A stretch of DNA of 64,000 nt from Tricholoma matsutake. Its lineage: Eukaryota; Basidiomycota; Agaricomycetes; Agaricales; Tricholomataceae. Position 1 is the first letter of the stretch; every line of letters begins with the position of its first letter. The DNA is taken from contig AP026541.1 in assembly GCA_026075535.2 (NCBI GenBank), positions 11,470,001-11,534,000 on the forward strand, read 5' to 3'. Below are positions 25,141 through 35,766 of the stretch, piece after piece. A program made the position numbers and the translations under genes. The notes under the pieces were generated by a model that saw only the letters and a program-made list of their open reading frames with translations, made no database searches and was not told the origin of the DNA.

Positions 25141-26044
25141 TCAGTCATCCTTTTCCATGTTGAATGCAGGTCATCGAAGATCTTCATCATTAATTGTATT
25201 TTGGCCAGGTCACCGGCAGCATATGGGACCAGCCGTAGGTCTTGCCAGGTGAACTGGATCTGATGAAACTTAAGATAAATTCAAGGACAACAACATGTTA
25301 CTCACCTGTGGCCGATGAACCACCAGGAAGTCATGTGGAGCAAATGGGTATGAGTCATAGTTCTCCGGATCATTCTGTTTACTCCCCCAAGAATTGATAT
25401 AGCTATCGACAATATGGGTGGGGTCATCAGCATCAACCTTCAAGTACCTTTGTATCACTGGAATGTATTCTAGTTCCAGAAAATCTTTGCCCTCAGGATC
25501 ATTGCATTCTGAGTACCCCAAAGTCCCATCCTGTACCATCTTTATGGTTTCCATGATGAACGGGGGAGTGTATGGAGCACTGCCACCCATAGAGGCATAA
25601 ATTCTGGTGGCCATCAAGAATTCCTTCTAAGTTGGTATTGGTGATCAGATAATTGGCAATCACAATATGTTCACTTACAGTCTCAAAAAATAGGCTAGAC
25701 ACCCACCCCAACCATGACTCTTTGTAGTCTTCATCATTATCTACTGCAAGGATCCATGCAGTGATTGCAGCATGGAGACATGACGTTCCCTACAACAGCA
25801 CTTCCTGCCCATGTGCTAGATCATTCTGTGCTGGTAGTAGTCCCGTAGTACTCTCTCGAATGCTGAGATCATGAGCTACCTGTTGAGCACCGATGGCCTG
25901 CTCATGGAACTCAGTAGGTTTGACTGTAGGGTGAGGGTTCTCTAGGAAATCAGCATTCCTCTGATGCTTGACTTCTATTTGATTCAATGCGGTAGTGAAT
26001 TCGCCAGCAGTAACAGGGTCAAGTTTATATGGCTAGCGAGGCAT
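25041..26044 (-). pseudogene. Accessory gene E of the KDZ element: unknown protein
   Basis: The reading starts at an ATG at 26044 (MPR, then TAG at 26033). It continues KLDPVTAGEFTTALNQIEVK and AIGAQQVAHDLSIRE, passes a TAG at 25790, then HAAITAWILAVDNDEDYKE. A 52-bp intron (25627-25678) leads to KEFLMATRIYASMGGSAPYT and NSWGSKQNDPENYDSYPFAP. A 46-bp intron (25260-25305) leads to TWQDLRLVPYAAGDLAKIQL and the end VREHLDT at 25041. Both introns are canonical and join in frame. The last ~30 codons lie inside the right inner inverted repeat and recur, orphaned, at 14958-15055 on the opposite strand. The two TAG stops suggest a dead copy. No family is recognised. Confidence 0.5.
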
Positions 26045-26128
26045 GGATTCAAGGTTTGTATAGCAGGATATCATAACTTCAATGCAGTTGTAGATACAGA
26101 ATGTTTGGACGATTAAGTAATCGATGGA

Positions 26129-26665
26129 CAAAATTATCATCGGTGCTGGGAACAAGCACCAATGATAAGTCCATATGGGCCGATGTCTATAGGAAAACCA
26201 GCGGTGGGCCAATATGATTGTTCCCTGTCAAATGGAATCATTGCATGGGCCCATGTATATGTGGTAAGCAGTTCAAACTCTTAACTACACCCTCTGTCAA
26301 GTCAGTAAAATTGTGCACTCATACCTCCGGATTCTGGCCCCAACATTGGGACATTCATTTATATCTAACCATAATCTATAGCAGGACATCACATCGGTGT
26401 CTAAAACAATTGGCTAGTGTGGCATGTCCCAGCACCGCATGCATCCAACCGTATCTGCTGTGACCTGACGCCGTATGCATCCAACCGCCGATACCTGCTG
26501 ACCTGCTGCTGCACTTTTTCCTACCAAACCTACAATGATCATCAGCACCAGGAACCAGCACCAACGATATGTCTGAATAGGCCGATGTCTATAAGAAAAC
26601 CAGTGGTGGGCCAATACAATTGTGCAGTATCACATGCATTGCATGGGCCCATGTATATGTGGTAA
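26129..26665 (+). repeat. Direct repeat pair near the right end of the KDZ element
   Basis: Segments at about 26129-26263 and 26526-26665 share CCGATGTCTATA, AAAACCAGYGGTGGGCCAATA and TTGCATGGGCCCATGTATATG. The ~260 bp between them show CGCATGCATCCAACCG-like words repeated twice (about 26437 and 26474). Non-coding. Confidence 0.6.
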
Positions 26666-26881
26666 CATGTAGTAAAATGATGACCGTGCTAGCCGGTGCC
26701 GTGATTCAGATGTTGCTGCTGCTGAGAATTCTTCAGTGAAGCTGTATACTGGGCCCACACGGATGCATCACACCCTGGGCCCACACGAGTCTTTCCTGAC
26801 GTGGGCCCAATCTGCTACTGATGGATCTATCGTCGTTTTGCAGAAATCTGCTGAATGGATATACCGTTGTTTTTTACTGAA
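26661..26881 (-). repeat. Right terminal inverted repeat of the 16.6-kb element
   Basis: This is the reverse complement of the left terminus (10278-10529). It ends in TACTGAA at 26881 and contains three GGGCCC palindromes. Confidence 0.8.
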
Positions 26882-28090
26882 CAGTGTGAGTGTGTGTCCC
26901 AGAGAATATAACAAATACTACTTACTGACATGGAATCCCAGGTATGACTCCCTGGATTTCATGTTGGAGGTTATTCCATATCTCCTTTTATGATCTGCTA
27001 TGGTGTGGCGAGCTCATTTGACCAGTGGATTTTACACTCCCCATAAGATAGGCAAATTTATGTAAGCAAAAACATGGCTGTCTCGCAACATCTTCTATGC
27101 TCACCACATTGCATATCTGCCCATTCTGAGTGCAGAGATGCATAGATAGGATACTAATGGCCACTCCTCCGAAGAAAAAATATAAGACTTTGAGTTTCTT
27201 GTGGAGTAGTTACTAGTAAGGGTCACAAATTTAGAAAATTTTCCTTGACCTTAAACACTTCCAACACCTTTTATGACAATGTTCCAACAATATTCAAGGG
27301 GGAACCGGGACCAAAAAAATAGACCTGGGTTGGTTGGACCTGGGGTCAATTTTTTTGCCAAGGTAACTTACATAATCAGGCACATATCTATAAATAGTAG
27401 TATGACATCATTTATGTGATCCCTTCTCGTCCTCTTCCAGACACTTCACAAGCCGTGCACACCCAATTTTGTGGTTCTTGTTCAAGTTCCACACATTGAA
27501 GATGATACTAGACATAAGTGTGAGTCAAAAGAAGTCAAAAGATACTCATGTTCCATAACAAGTCCTACAATTTATGTGGGTACTGCAGTCTGGGCAAACT
27601 ACATATCCCTCTGCATTGACAATGGCTGCTGGCTTTGGAAGAATGAAAATTGTATCAGTGAGCCATCATACACAAATGCAGCTTTTGAAACTTACAGCAT
27701 TGCCTCTACTCGAGGCCATGCCTTTGATTAGATGGTGGATAGACTACAAATTACTTAGATACCGCAAAGATGCCATCTGTGATCAAAATTGGATGCTTGA
27801 TCACTCATAAAATGTGAACACCATAATAAATCAGTCTATTCTGCCTCTGCTTACACATCTTCATACATGTTATATGTTGGGGTGATGGAAGGAAGCCAGA
27901 GCTTCCAACACTCAAGAGAACCAAGACATGTAAGGAACTTAGTATATTTTGAAGGGGGGAAACTAAGCTACAAGTACAAGTACTCAAGGTATAGACTATA
28001 TACTCCTGGAATAACATGTGATAATGAGTGCAGATGTAGATAAGGTTTGCTGATGTAAGAGACACTCTTACACCCTCTCATACTCCCAAA
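26882..28090. other. Gene-poor DNA right of the KDZ element
   Basis: AT-rich DNA with a short frame near 27471-27810 that shows no domain or splice support. I recognise nothing functional. Confidence 0.4.
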
Positions 28091-28129
28091 AATTTGACTG
28101 GGGGTGCCAACTATGGTGACAGGGTGCAG

Positions 28130-28350
28130 GGAATGGTGATGAGGGCAGGGAACAGCAATGAGGACAGGGAACAGTGGCATGGGCATGGGATGGTGGTGAG
28201 GGCAGGATGGTGGTGAGGGCAGGATGGTGGTGAGGGCAGGATGGTGGTGAGGGCAGGATGGCGGTGAGGGACCACATGTGCAGGGGTGATGACTATGGTG
28301 ACCAGGTGCAGGGAACGGTGATGAGGGCAGGGAATGGTGTCTTGATGAGG
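28130..28350 (+). repeat. Minisatellite, 17-bp unit, with flanking relatives
   Basis: The unit AGGATGGTGGTGAGGGC repeats about five times between roughly 28187 and 28270. Looser GGTGATGAGGGCAGGGAA relatives lie on both sides. The block is G-rich on the plus strand. Open frames here are products of the repeat. Confidence 0.75.
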
Positions 28351-28639
28351 GCATGAAGGTAGACATGGCTGTGGTAACTTCATGTGTTCACAAGAACACT
28401 GAGTCACCCAAGAGAAGGGTGAGGGAGGGGGGGTTCTTTGAGTGCTCACTGCAGACACAAGCCAAAAAAGTGGTGCTGGTGACATGGTGGCAGGGTGCAG
28501 GATGAATGTGGCAAGCCACAGGTGAAATTGATGTGGTTGTTGGAAACTAGTGATGTTGAATGATGCCACATGGCACTGAACAAGTCAAGGGGGGGTTCGT
28601 GAGAGGAACTGGGATCAGAACAAGAGGCACAGGGTTTGA

Positions 28640-29420
28640 ACAACATGATAGTGGGTGTTGACGATGATAGTGGGTGTTGAAGCAGGGCTCAGGGGCTGGG
28701 GCAGGGGATTGATGGGGATGGGGGCTCAGGCTGAGGGGGAGCTGGGGGTGGTAGGCAGTTCCTGGGGCTTCGTGCAGGGTGGTTCTGTCGAGTACACATC
28801 ACATTTTGACAAATGGGTTTGCTCATCATTGTGCGACTTGGTCTGCTGGGCTGTAGACTGTTGTTAAGGAGTGTCATGGGTACAGGTAACACCGTGAGTA
28901 TCTGGTCACAGGTATGCACGGGTATAGGTATGGGTTTGGGATTATCATACCCATGAAACACTGTACCCGTTGATAGGCCCACCATGCACTCTAAGCTCTG
29001 GGAACACCACAGCCACACCAACCCAATACGGATGACACGGCACCCACCCCCATGCCTACAAGCAACTGCTTGTAGGGTGGATCATGGGTGCAGCCTGTCA
29101 CAATGACAGGGCGGGGGAGAAGGAGGGACAACCACGATGCTGGCGCCAACAACAATGGCATCAGCATCAATGCTGCCAATGTGGGCCAGGACAATGACAG
29201 GGATGAGGGAGAGGGAGACGACCAGCCAGCACCAACACCGCCAACAGGGCCAGGACAACAATGGGAGGGGGAGACGATGACACCCACAGCTCAGCCATGA
29301 AAACAGGGGATGGGGCAAGGGTGGAGAACAGGGGAGTGAGCATCCAGCACCCAACACCCACTGCTGCAAGCACTTCCTCACAGGGTGGATTGGGTGCTAA
29401 TGGTCAGCATGTCGCCTACA
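28640..29420. repeat. G-rich low-complexity and GGGTA-word repeats, no gene
   Basis: Contains GATAGTGGGTGTTGA twice (about 28648 and 28669), GGGGCTGGGGCAGGGG-type runs, a GGGTA/TACCC cluster (28,870-28,985) and small palindromes such as CAAGCAACTGCTTG (about 29059). The GAGCA..TGCTC-type palindrome and the GGGTGGAT words resemble parts of the 46.4-49.4 kb element, so this may be a remnant of a related family. Confidence 0.4.
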
Positions 29421-29691
29421 GCCTGATTTTCTTTTTCTCTCGGGGACTGGAGAAGTCTTTGTATTGTGTAGTTCATTTTGTAAGTAGTATATATATTTAA
29501 CAATGGAATCCCATTGTAAAAAGACTCAAAAACATCATACATACAATGAGCCACCTGCTTTGGTGGTGAACTCATGAAAAAGAAATTCACGAAGTCATTT
29601 GGGGGGAGTTTGAATGTGCCGAGGCCTGCCAGGGCCTGCCGTCGACAAGGTAAAATGCATTTTGGCTTCCTTTTTGTTCTTTTTACGTTCC

Positions 29692-29848
29692 GGGGGTTTC
29701 ACAGTAGCCATTTTTCATCTCATTTTTCATCTCCTTTTCGGTCACTTTTTGATCATTCTTCTGCCAAACTGTCAAAAAGGAGCCGAAAAGTAGATCGAAA
29801 AGTAGCCGAAAAGTAGCTGAAAATGGCTAGTACTGTGAACGACACTGA
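29692..29848. repeat. Short inverted-repeat element (MITE-like), ~157 bp
   Basis: The left end TTTCACAGTAGCCATTTTTC pairs with the right end GAAAATGGCTAGTACTGTGAA. The interior is made of TCATTTTTCATC and CGAAAAGTAG words. Similar ends occur at 41496-41606 and 60885-60962, which suggests a dispersed family. No clear target duplication was found. Confidence 0.5.
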
Positions 29849-29849
29849 C

Positions 29850-31235
29850 GCGTTAAATCCCCAGGAGCGAAATTTTTTTTCCACTACCCAACTCCATCCC
29901 ACCTCGACTTCTCAGCTATCATACTTATAAGTATCAACAACCACTTCGCGGCGCATTCAGCAAAAATACCACAAATTCCAAAGTGTGACCTAAAGTACTA
30001 AGTACTAGTGGGCTCTGCCGCCGCTCGCCGACGCGCTACTTGATTATTCTTCAAGCTGCAATTAGTAACGATCTCGCACGGACGAAAAATGAGAAAAAAG
30101 ACTCAGACACAGTATGTAGAATTGAGATGAGAACTGACAGACCAAGATGCCGTGACGTACTTCAAGTTATCGGTGGACTCTAACAAGGTTACAGCCACCG
30201 TTGCCCGCTAAGGTTAATTTAAACTTTAAAAGTAAAAATAAGTAAAAGCACCGCGAGGAAAATGCACCTACGCGCTAAGTGTGGGCCTCAACCGAACTTC
30301 AGCAGCGAAGCGCGCGGTTTACTTAACCCACGAAGTTTGTTGCCGAAGCAGATTCCTAACCCACCAAAAACCCCGCTTACTTCTGTCCAGTTCTCTAGGG
30401 AGGTTCTTCGGGTATCTTTCCATGTCTGGCCAATTCTCGTTTTCAGGCTCTTCTTTCCATATATTGGGAATCTCGTTTAGGCAGCAGTCAGTTTCCAACC
30501 TTGTATCCATCCATCATTTTATAAGTACCATCTGTTCCTTATCTCTTCCAGGGTATAAAGGGGTGGCAGTGTTCTCAACCGTCGTTTCCAGATCATCATT
30601 GTCGGCGCACTGCGCGCTGCCTGCACAGTGGAGTGATTTCAGACACTAAAATCCTCCAGAATCTGTTTCAAGTTGAAGTTGCACCAGGGGTACGAGTCAT
30701 CCACCTTGAAGTCAGCTAGTGCGCGAAAAAACGTGTTATATTTCCGACCCAGGGTTGGGAGTCGCTAATCAAGTTTTTTTTTTTTTCTTTTCTTGGACCA
30801 CAGTCGTTCGGCAGCTACTACTAGCATCTACGTGATCCGGCTCATGGAGTCTTCTGCAGCACTGCCACGACTAGTATTGTCCCCTGGCCCCAAGTTTGCT
30901 GATTCATCTTACATCACTAAGTTATGGGCAAAGCATGGAATTAGATCTACATAGTGATAATATACAATACGTAGTATGCCCCCAGAATCCTAAATACCCC
31001 GGGGCACGTCCAACCCAAAATGACAACAAAACAAACAAAATGCCAGTGTGATCCTTCAATATAACAACTCGGAAGTTGAACGGGCTTCAAGTTGAAGTTG
31101 AGAAAAAAAAAAGAGTGCGCAACACTATTTACGTCCATTATTATGTAAGAGCTTGGGGCGAACGTAAAAAAAAATGTGAATATGGTCATGAATATGCAAA
31201 TTGTAAGTAGTACTTTAGGTTGATGACTATCTACT
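29850..31235. other. Intergenic DNA upstream of the host island
   Basis: No gene recognised. The composition becomes CpG-richer again near 29,950, marking the return to host-like DNA. Homopolymer T runs lie near 30,775-30,800. Confidence 0.4.
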
Positions 31236-34200
31236 TTAGTACGAGAAGATCATTAGCCACGGGTTCAAGACAATCTAGATGAATAACGAACAATCATCAG
31301 CAATCCTCAAAAAAAAAAAAAAAAAAAAACACGACATACAGGTAAAAGAATGTGAGATCCCACAACAAGCGACATCGGAATGATGAGCGGCCAATCATAT
31401 CCCGGTATCTGCCACTCAAACGGCACAACATTGGTTGAGAACACGATCATCATAGCGATGCATGCGAAGCAGATGATGAATGACAGTTTGAAGCGTTCCC
31501 AGATGCGAGGGACTGTGTGTGATGTGTGATGTGTGTTGACGAACGTTAGGGGGGAGGGGTGTGGTTTAGAGTGTGATAAATAAATAAAACATTCGATTAA
31601 GCTGACCTTCGATCCAGAATGTCGAGCGTTCGACTTCTTTGACGGTTGATCCCCACGTCCTGGCGGGTTCCTAGATTTGAGGAAAACGCCATATGAAAGA
31701 AAAAACAAGCCTAGACGTACATGTTATAAGAGAACAGATGCGCAAGCAGTGCCGTCGACAGATGAATACTAAGTCCACCAAAGAAGAACAAACTACGAAA
31801 AAAAAAAAAAAACACTATCAGCGTCATGCACACAGTCCCCTAAGAAAAAATAAACCCGCACAAGAACGGGATCCATCGCAAGTTTTCGACGAGCGCTGCA
31901 AAGAAATTCCGTTGGCCAAGTCGATACTCCAATAGTGTGAATCCAAGATTTCCAACGCCAGGAAAGACGACGGTACATGCGAGGAGAATCTCGAATGAGT
32001 GTAGGTAGAACCTGTCGATCTGAGGAGCGAGTCCAAGGAGGAGATAGTTGATGATTGAGCCAACAGCAGCTGCTGCGATGCCGTCTGAGAATGATACATT
32101 AGACTTGGGGAAATCAATTGGATGGATAGAGGGGGGGAGCATACAGTATGAGAACATGTCTAGTATACGATGACAGCAACATTGGTTAGTGTGCGAGACA
32201 AAATAAAAAACAAGAAGAACGGGCTCACAAGCCATCATTCCGATCTTATAATGAACGGGTGCGATGGACCATACGAACCCTCGAAGCTGAGGGCTGATCG
32301 GACCACTACGCCACCACTTGATGAGCGGGTTAAAGATGATCTCGTTACAACCTGGCAAATCAAACAAATTTTCACCTCAACAAAACCAAAAAAACAAAAC
32401 GAGAGAGACACATATATAAATCAGACCCACCATAAGCGTATTTCTGCCAACGCGCAAGCTCATCGACCACCGTAAGCGACACGCCCTCCTTGAACCCTCC
32501 CAGGCTATACGTCGCCCATCGCAGAGTGTACCCATTCAAAAGCAACCTCAGCGCGAGATCAAAATCCTCCGAAACGTTCGCCTCGCTCCACTGTTTCCTG
32601 ACGTTGTCCGCTGGGTCGATGAACGAGGCGTCTTGAACAGCTGACCAGCGTAAAAAAGCATTATGGCCCACGAAGGGCGCGACTTCGCCGTTCGCGCACC
32701 CGAGGGAGATACATTTATTGATACGTCTTGTAAAGTGGGTGATTCCGTTCTCGAAATAGTGATGTGCGACCTGCATGACGTCTGGACCACACGAGGAGAT
32801 AGTAAGATTTAGAACATGACGACGATGCGCGATAAAAAAAATTTTTCCCTTACCGGATTCGTGTTGAATGATAGCAACATCCGGTGACTCTCCCATCTCC
32901 CTCGCCGCATCCCTAAAGCAGTCCTACATAACCTTGATTAGAACACACCAACCAAACCACACACAGGAGAGAAAAGAAACCGCACCTCAGGGACGATGGT
33001 ATCCGAATCTATAATCAAGATAATCTCGCCGACGCGTATACTTTTCCCATTACGACACCAAGGACGGAACCGTCTCCCGCTCTCCTCGTATATCTCTTCC
33101 TCTGCCATACGCATCGCCTTGTCCTCGAGACACTGTTCCCCAGGCCCATCTTCCTCTCCGGAAACCTCCAACTCCGCAAGGAACTTTTCGAGCTTCAAAG
33201 ATAGCGCTATAATAACATTACGACATCAGCCCAAAGATGCAAGGCACGTTTTACATAACAACAACCCCCCCCCTCACCAAGTCCATAGTTCATATTACTG
33301 GCCTTCTTGAACTTTCCCGCACGTTTAAACCCATCCGGAGCACTCGAATGTCCAGGCCTAGCAACCCAACCGATATTATGGTTAGCGTAGAACGCAATAC
33401 GTTCCTCGCGCTCCTCCGCGCCGATGACCTGCAGCCCGTCGTCGCAGATGAAAATCGCAGACGTGCCGCCCTGCCGCGCATACGTCTGCATAGCTTTCTT
33501 CACAGAGAATACAGATGGAGCACTTGCATGCGAAAATTAAGTTTTTGCGAGTTTGATTAATGAATTAATTTTGAAAACGTACATGACGAGCTCGAGAGAT
33601 TCTTTGTATACGGGGAGCTGGATGGTAATGTGCGGGAGGTTGTTGTCGATCTCGGGGTTCGGCTCAGGCTTGATGGCTGAGTAGTACATTGAGTTTTCAT
33701 GGTACTGATTCACGGGGCCGATGCTAATAGAATTATGAGTAAAAGAAGAGAGAAAGCGAAAAAAAAGGTACATCAAAGAAAGGTTTCCAACGAGTTGAAG
33801 GCAGAAGAACTAGAATATACGAGACTTGAGCGAGCAAAAAGGGGAAACATATATACGTCGTACATACCAGCGAAACGCAAAATATGACCGGCATCGTAAC
33901 GAGCAATGCAAACCGTGCGGTCGTCCCATCCAGCGCATACTCCTGCAGCAAAACGGAAACACCAGCAGTCACGAAATCTAATTAATTAATTAAATTAATT
34001 AGCACCAAAATTGGAGGTGGAGGAAACGAACACATGGCAAGCGCCGCTCCACAGCCCGCATACAATGGACCCAACAAAACGAGCTTCCGAGGCTTCTTCC
34101 GAGAAGGACCCTTCTCCGGATCACCGGGAGGATTGGATGATGATGATGATGATGATGATGATTGAGGTGCAGGTGGCTGCAAACGCCAGCTCCACCAGCT

Positions 34201-35036
34201 CTTCTTCGGTGCTGGAGGAGGAACTTGAAGGCTCTTTTCCTCCACTTCCAAGTTGACTTTTTCGTCAAATTCGTTGACGGTGGTGGAAGGGTTGAGTTCG
34301 GCTTGGGAACCGGATGCTGAAGATGCATTCGTATTCGTAGAAGCCGCGGTGGATGGTGGGACGAACGTTGAGCGTCGGGCAACTTTGCGGGTCCTCCAGA
34401 TGTGTTTGATGAGTTTCTCGTCAAAGTCTTTGCATAAGGGTATGATAGACTCTAGAGCGTAGCTCCATAGGATCAAGGATCCCTCATCACGCTGGAAAAA
34501 AGAAGACTGAGACTTTGGAGAAAGGGTGAAAAGGAAGAGACGTACGATGAACGCCCCACATTGATCCTTTTCGGCAATAGGGAGCTGGTTGATGTTCTCT
34601 AAGATTTGGATGCGAGTATTTTGGTCGATGTAGATGGAATCTTCGTGGGGTTCGCTAGAGAGAAGACTAATTTTAGGATGTTCCATAGAGAAGTTGGTTA
34701 AATAAACGGACACTTTTGCCATGGCAGCCAAGACGGAGGAACTGCGTAGCTTGACGGCGACGACAGGATTGAGGCCACGTACTGCAGCCTCAAAAGGTAC
34801 CAAAATGGGGTTCTCGTAAGGAAAGACACGGAAAAAGTCATTGTCGACGCGTATAGCTACGCCTGTAGAAATAGTGTACTCTGTGGGCATGAACCAATTA
34901 TCTCTCTGGGTAGACTCGTCTAAAGATAATTTGAGTAAGATGTACATACATGTTGGAGAATGGAATACAAACATATTTTATGTAACCATGCATCCCAGAG
35001 ATCGTAGTCGCTATTATGGAGAGTAACGGCAGCCAT
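31236..35036 (-). CDS. GT2 family membrane glycosyltransferase (processive, chitin/cellulose-synthase-like)
   Basis: The ATG at 35036 opens MAAVTLHNSDYDLWDAWLH, and a 44-bp intron (34906-34949) leads to NWFMPTEYTISTGVAIRVDN and PFEAAVRGLNPVVAVKLRSS. After a Ser/Pro-rich linker come membrane segments (FALLVTMPVIFCVSLVC). The GT2 core follows: LPVYKESLE, ICDDG, DSDTIVPE (a DxD-type metal/UDP-sugar site), NAFLRW, SEDFDLALRL (the ED motif) and DELARWQKYAYG (the xxRW motif). The C-terminus has GCNEIIFNPL, several hydrophobic segments, TWGSTVKEVERSTFW, and a short last exon IVLNPWLMIFSY* ending at 31236 after a T-rich intron. More than ten short introns were needed. This arrangement fits a plasma-membrane enzyme polymerising a sugar chain from a nucleotide sugar. 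The polymer is unknown. It is divergent from the neighbouring GH16 gene. Confidence 0.82.
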
Positions 35037-35766
35037 TAGGGAGAGAAAGAGGGAGGACCAGGCTTAGACGATGCAAGAGAAGCCGCCATGGGTCCTGTAT
35101 GGAATGAGTATTTTATACGTCCAGGCCTTGCACTTTGTGACGTCTTTGTGACTTTCTTGACTTTGGTGAGAAACTGCCTTCCATCGGACACGTTTATGCC
35201 AATCTGATGCGTTTATCTTCAGCGGACTCGGGATGAAGGTATTTGTGATCCTTTGCCAAGTTGTCGTAAAATTATGAAGGGTGTCATCATAAGGGTGCAA
35301 TTCGCCCCTGTCGTACCTCGACCAAGTTGTTCATCTTTTTTTTTCATTAGTAGCACGCTGACAGGCATTCGACATGTTTGATGGATTCCCATCAGACAGA
35401 TAGACACAGAGTCTACTCTACTGCGGTTCTCCCGTACTACTGGGCTTCATCGAGGCGTGCACGTAGCGAACAAAAGAGGCAAACCATAAAGCTCATAACG
35501 CCGAGCCTCCCTATGTCCGTGATCGAGGAACCACAATCTGCCCCAAAAGGAACATGGAATCCTTTTTTCGGTATCGGAAGGTAGAAGAAAGCGACGTTTC
35601 CACGCGGCAAGCCAAAAACGATGGTGAACGGGCAGACTACACACTTCTCGACTTTCGACTACTGATGATACTTACTGTCACTGCGATACTTGCGGAACAG
35701 ATGAACGTACCTTTATTACACGTCCAAACGCTATAATGACCATCTTCAAGTTGATAGGAATTCACC
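35037..35766. promoter_or_regulatory. Divergent promoter region between the GT2 and GH16 genes
   Basis: About 730 bp separate the starts of two head-to-head genes. A TATAAAA on the minus strand at 35111-35117 lies about 75-80 bases upstream of the GT2 ATG. Shared regulation of the two cell-wall genes is possible but not shown. Short open frames inside have no support. Confidence 0.45.

Larger units (their letters stand above)
10278..26881. mobile_element. 16.6-kb KDZ-superfamily DNA transposon with accessory genes
   Basis: The two ends are inverted copies of each other. The plus strand from 10278 (TTCAGTAGAAATCC...) matches the reverse complement of the sequence ending at 26881 (...TTTTTTACTGAA). 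The first 42 bases align without gaps and the shared block GATTTCTGCAAAACGACG is identical. Homology continues through GGGCCC-containing segments to about 10529 on the left and 26661 on the right. Inside are a KDZ transposase gene, four accessory genes on both strands, and arrays of subterminal repeats. KDZ (Kyakuja-Dileera-Zisupton) elements are known large cut-and-paste-type transposons of fungi. No convincing target-site duplication is visible beside the termini, so the exact end could be off by a few bases. The genes are interrupted by stops, so this copy is probably immobile. Confidence 0.8.

Noticed and set aside
10278..26881. Possible TET/JBP dioxygenase gene inside the KDZ element
   Set aside because: KDZ elements are reported near TET/JBP genes, so I looked for the HxD...H and GG-rich double-stranded beta-helix pattern in all frames and in the spliced models of A, B, C and E. 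None was found.
28130..28350. CRISPR-like regular repeats
   Set aside because: The 17-bp units are head-to-tail without spacers and the sequence is eukaryotic.
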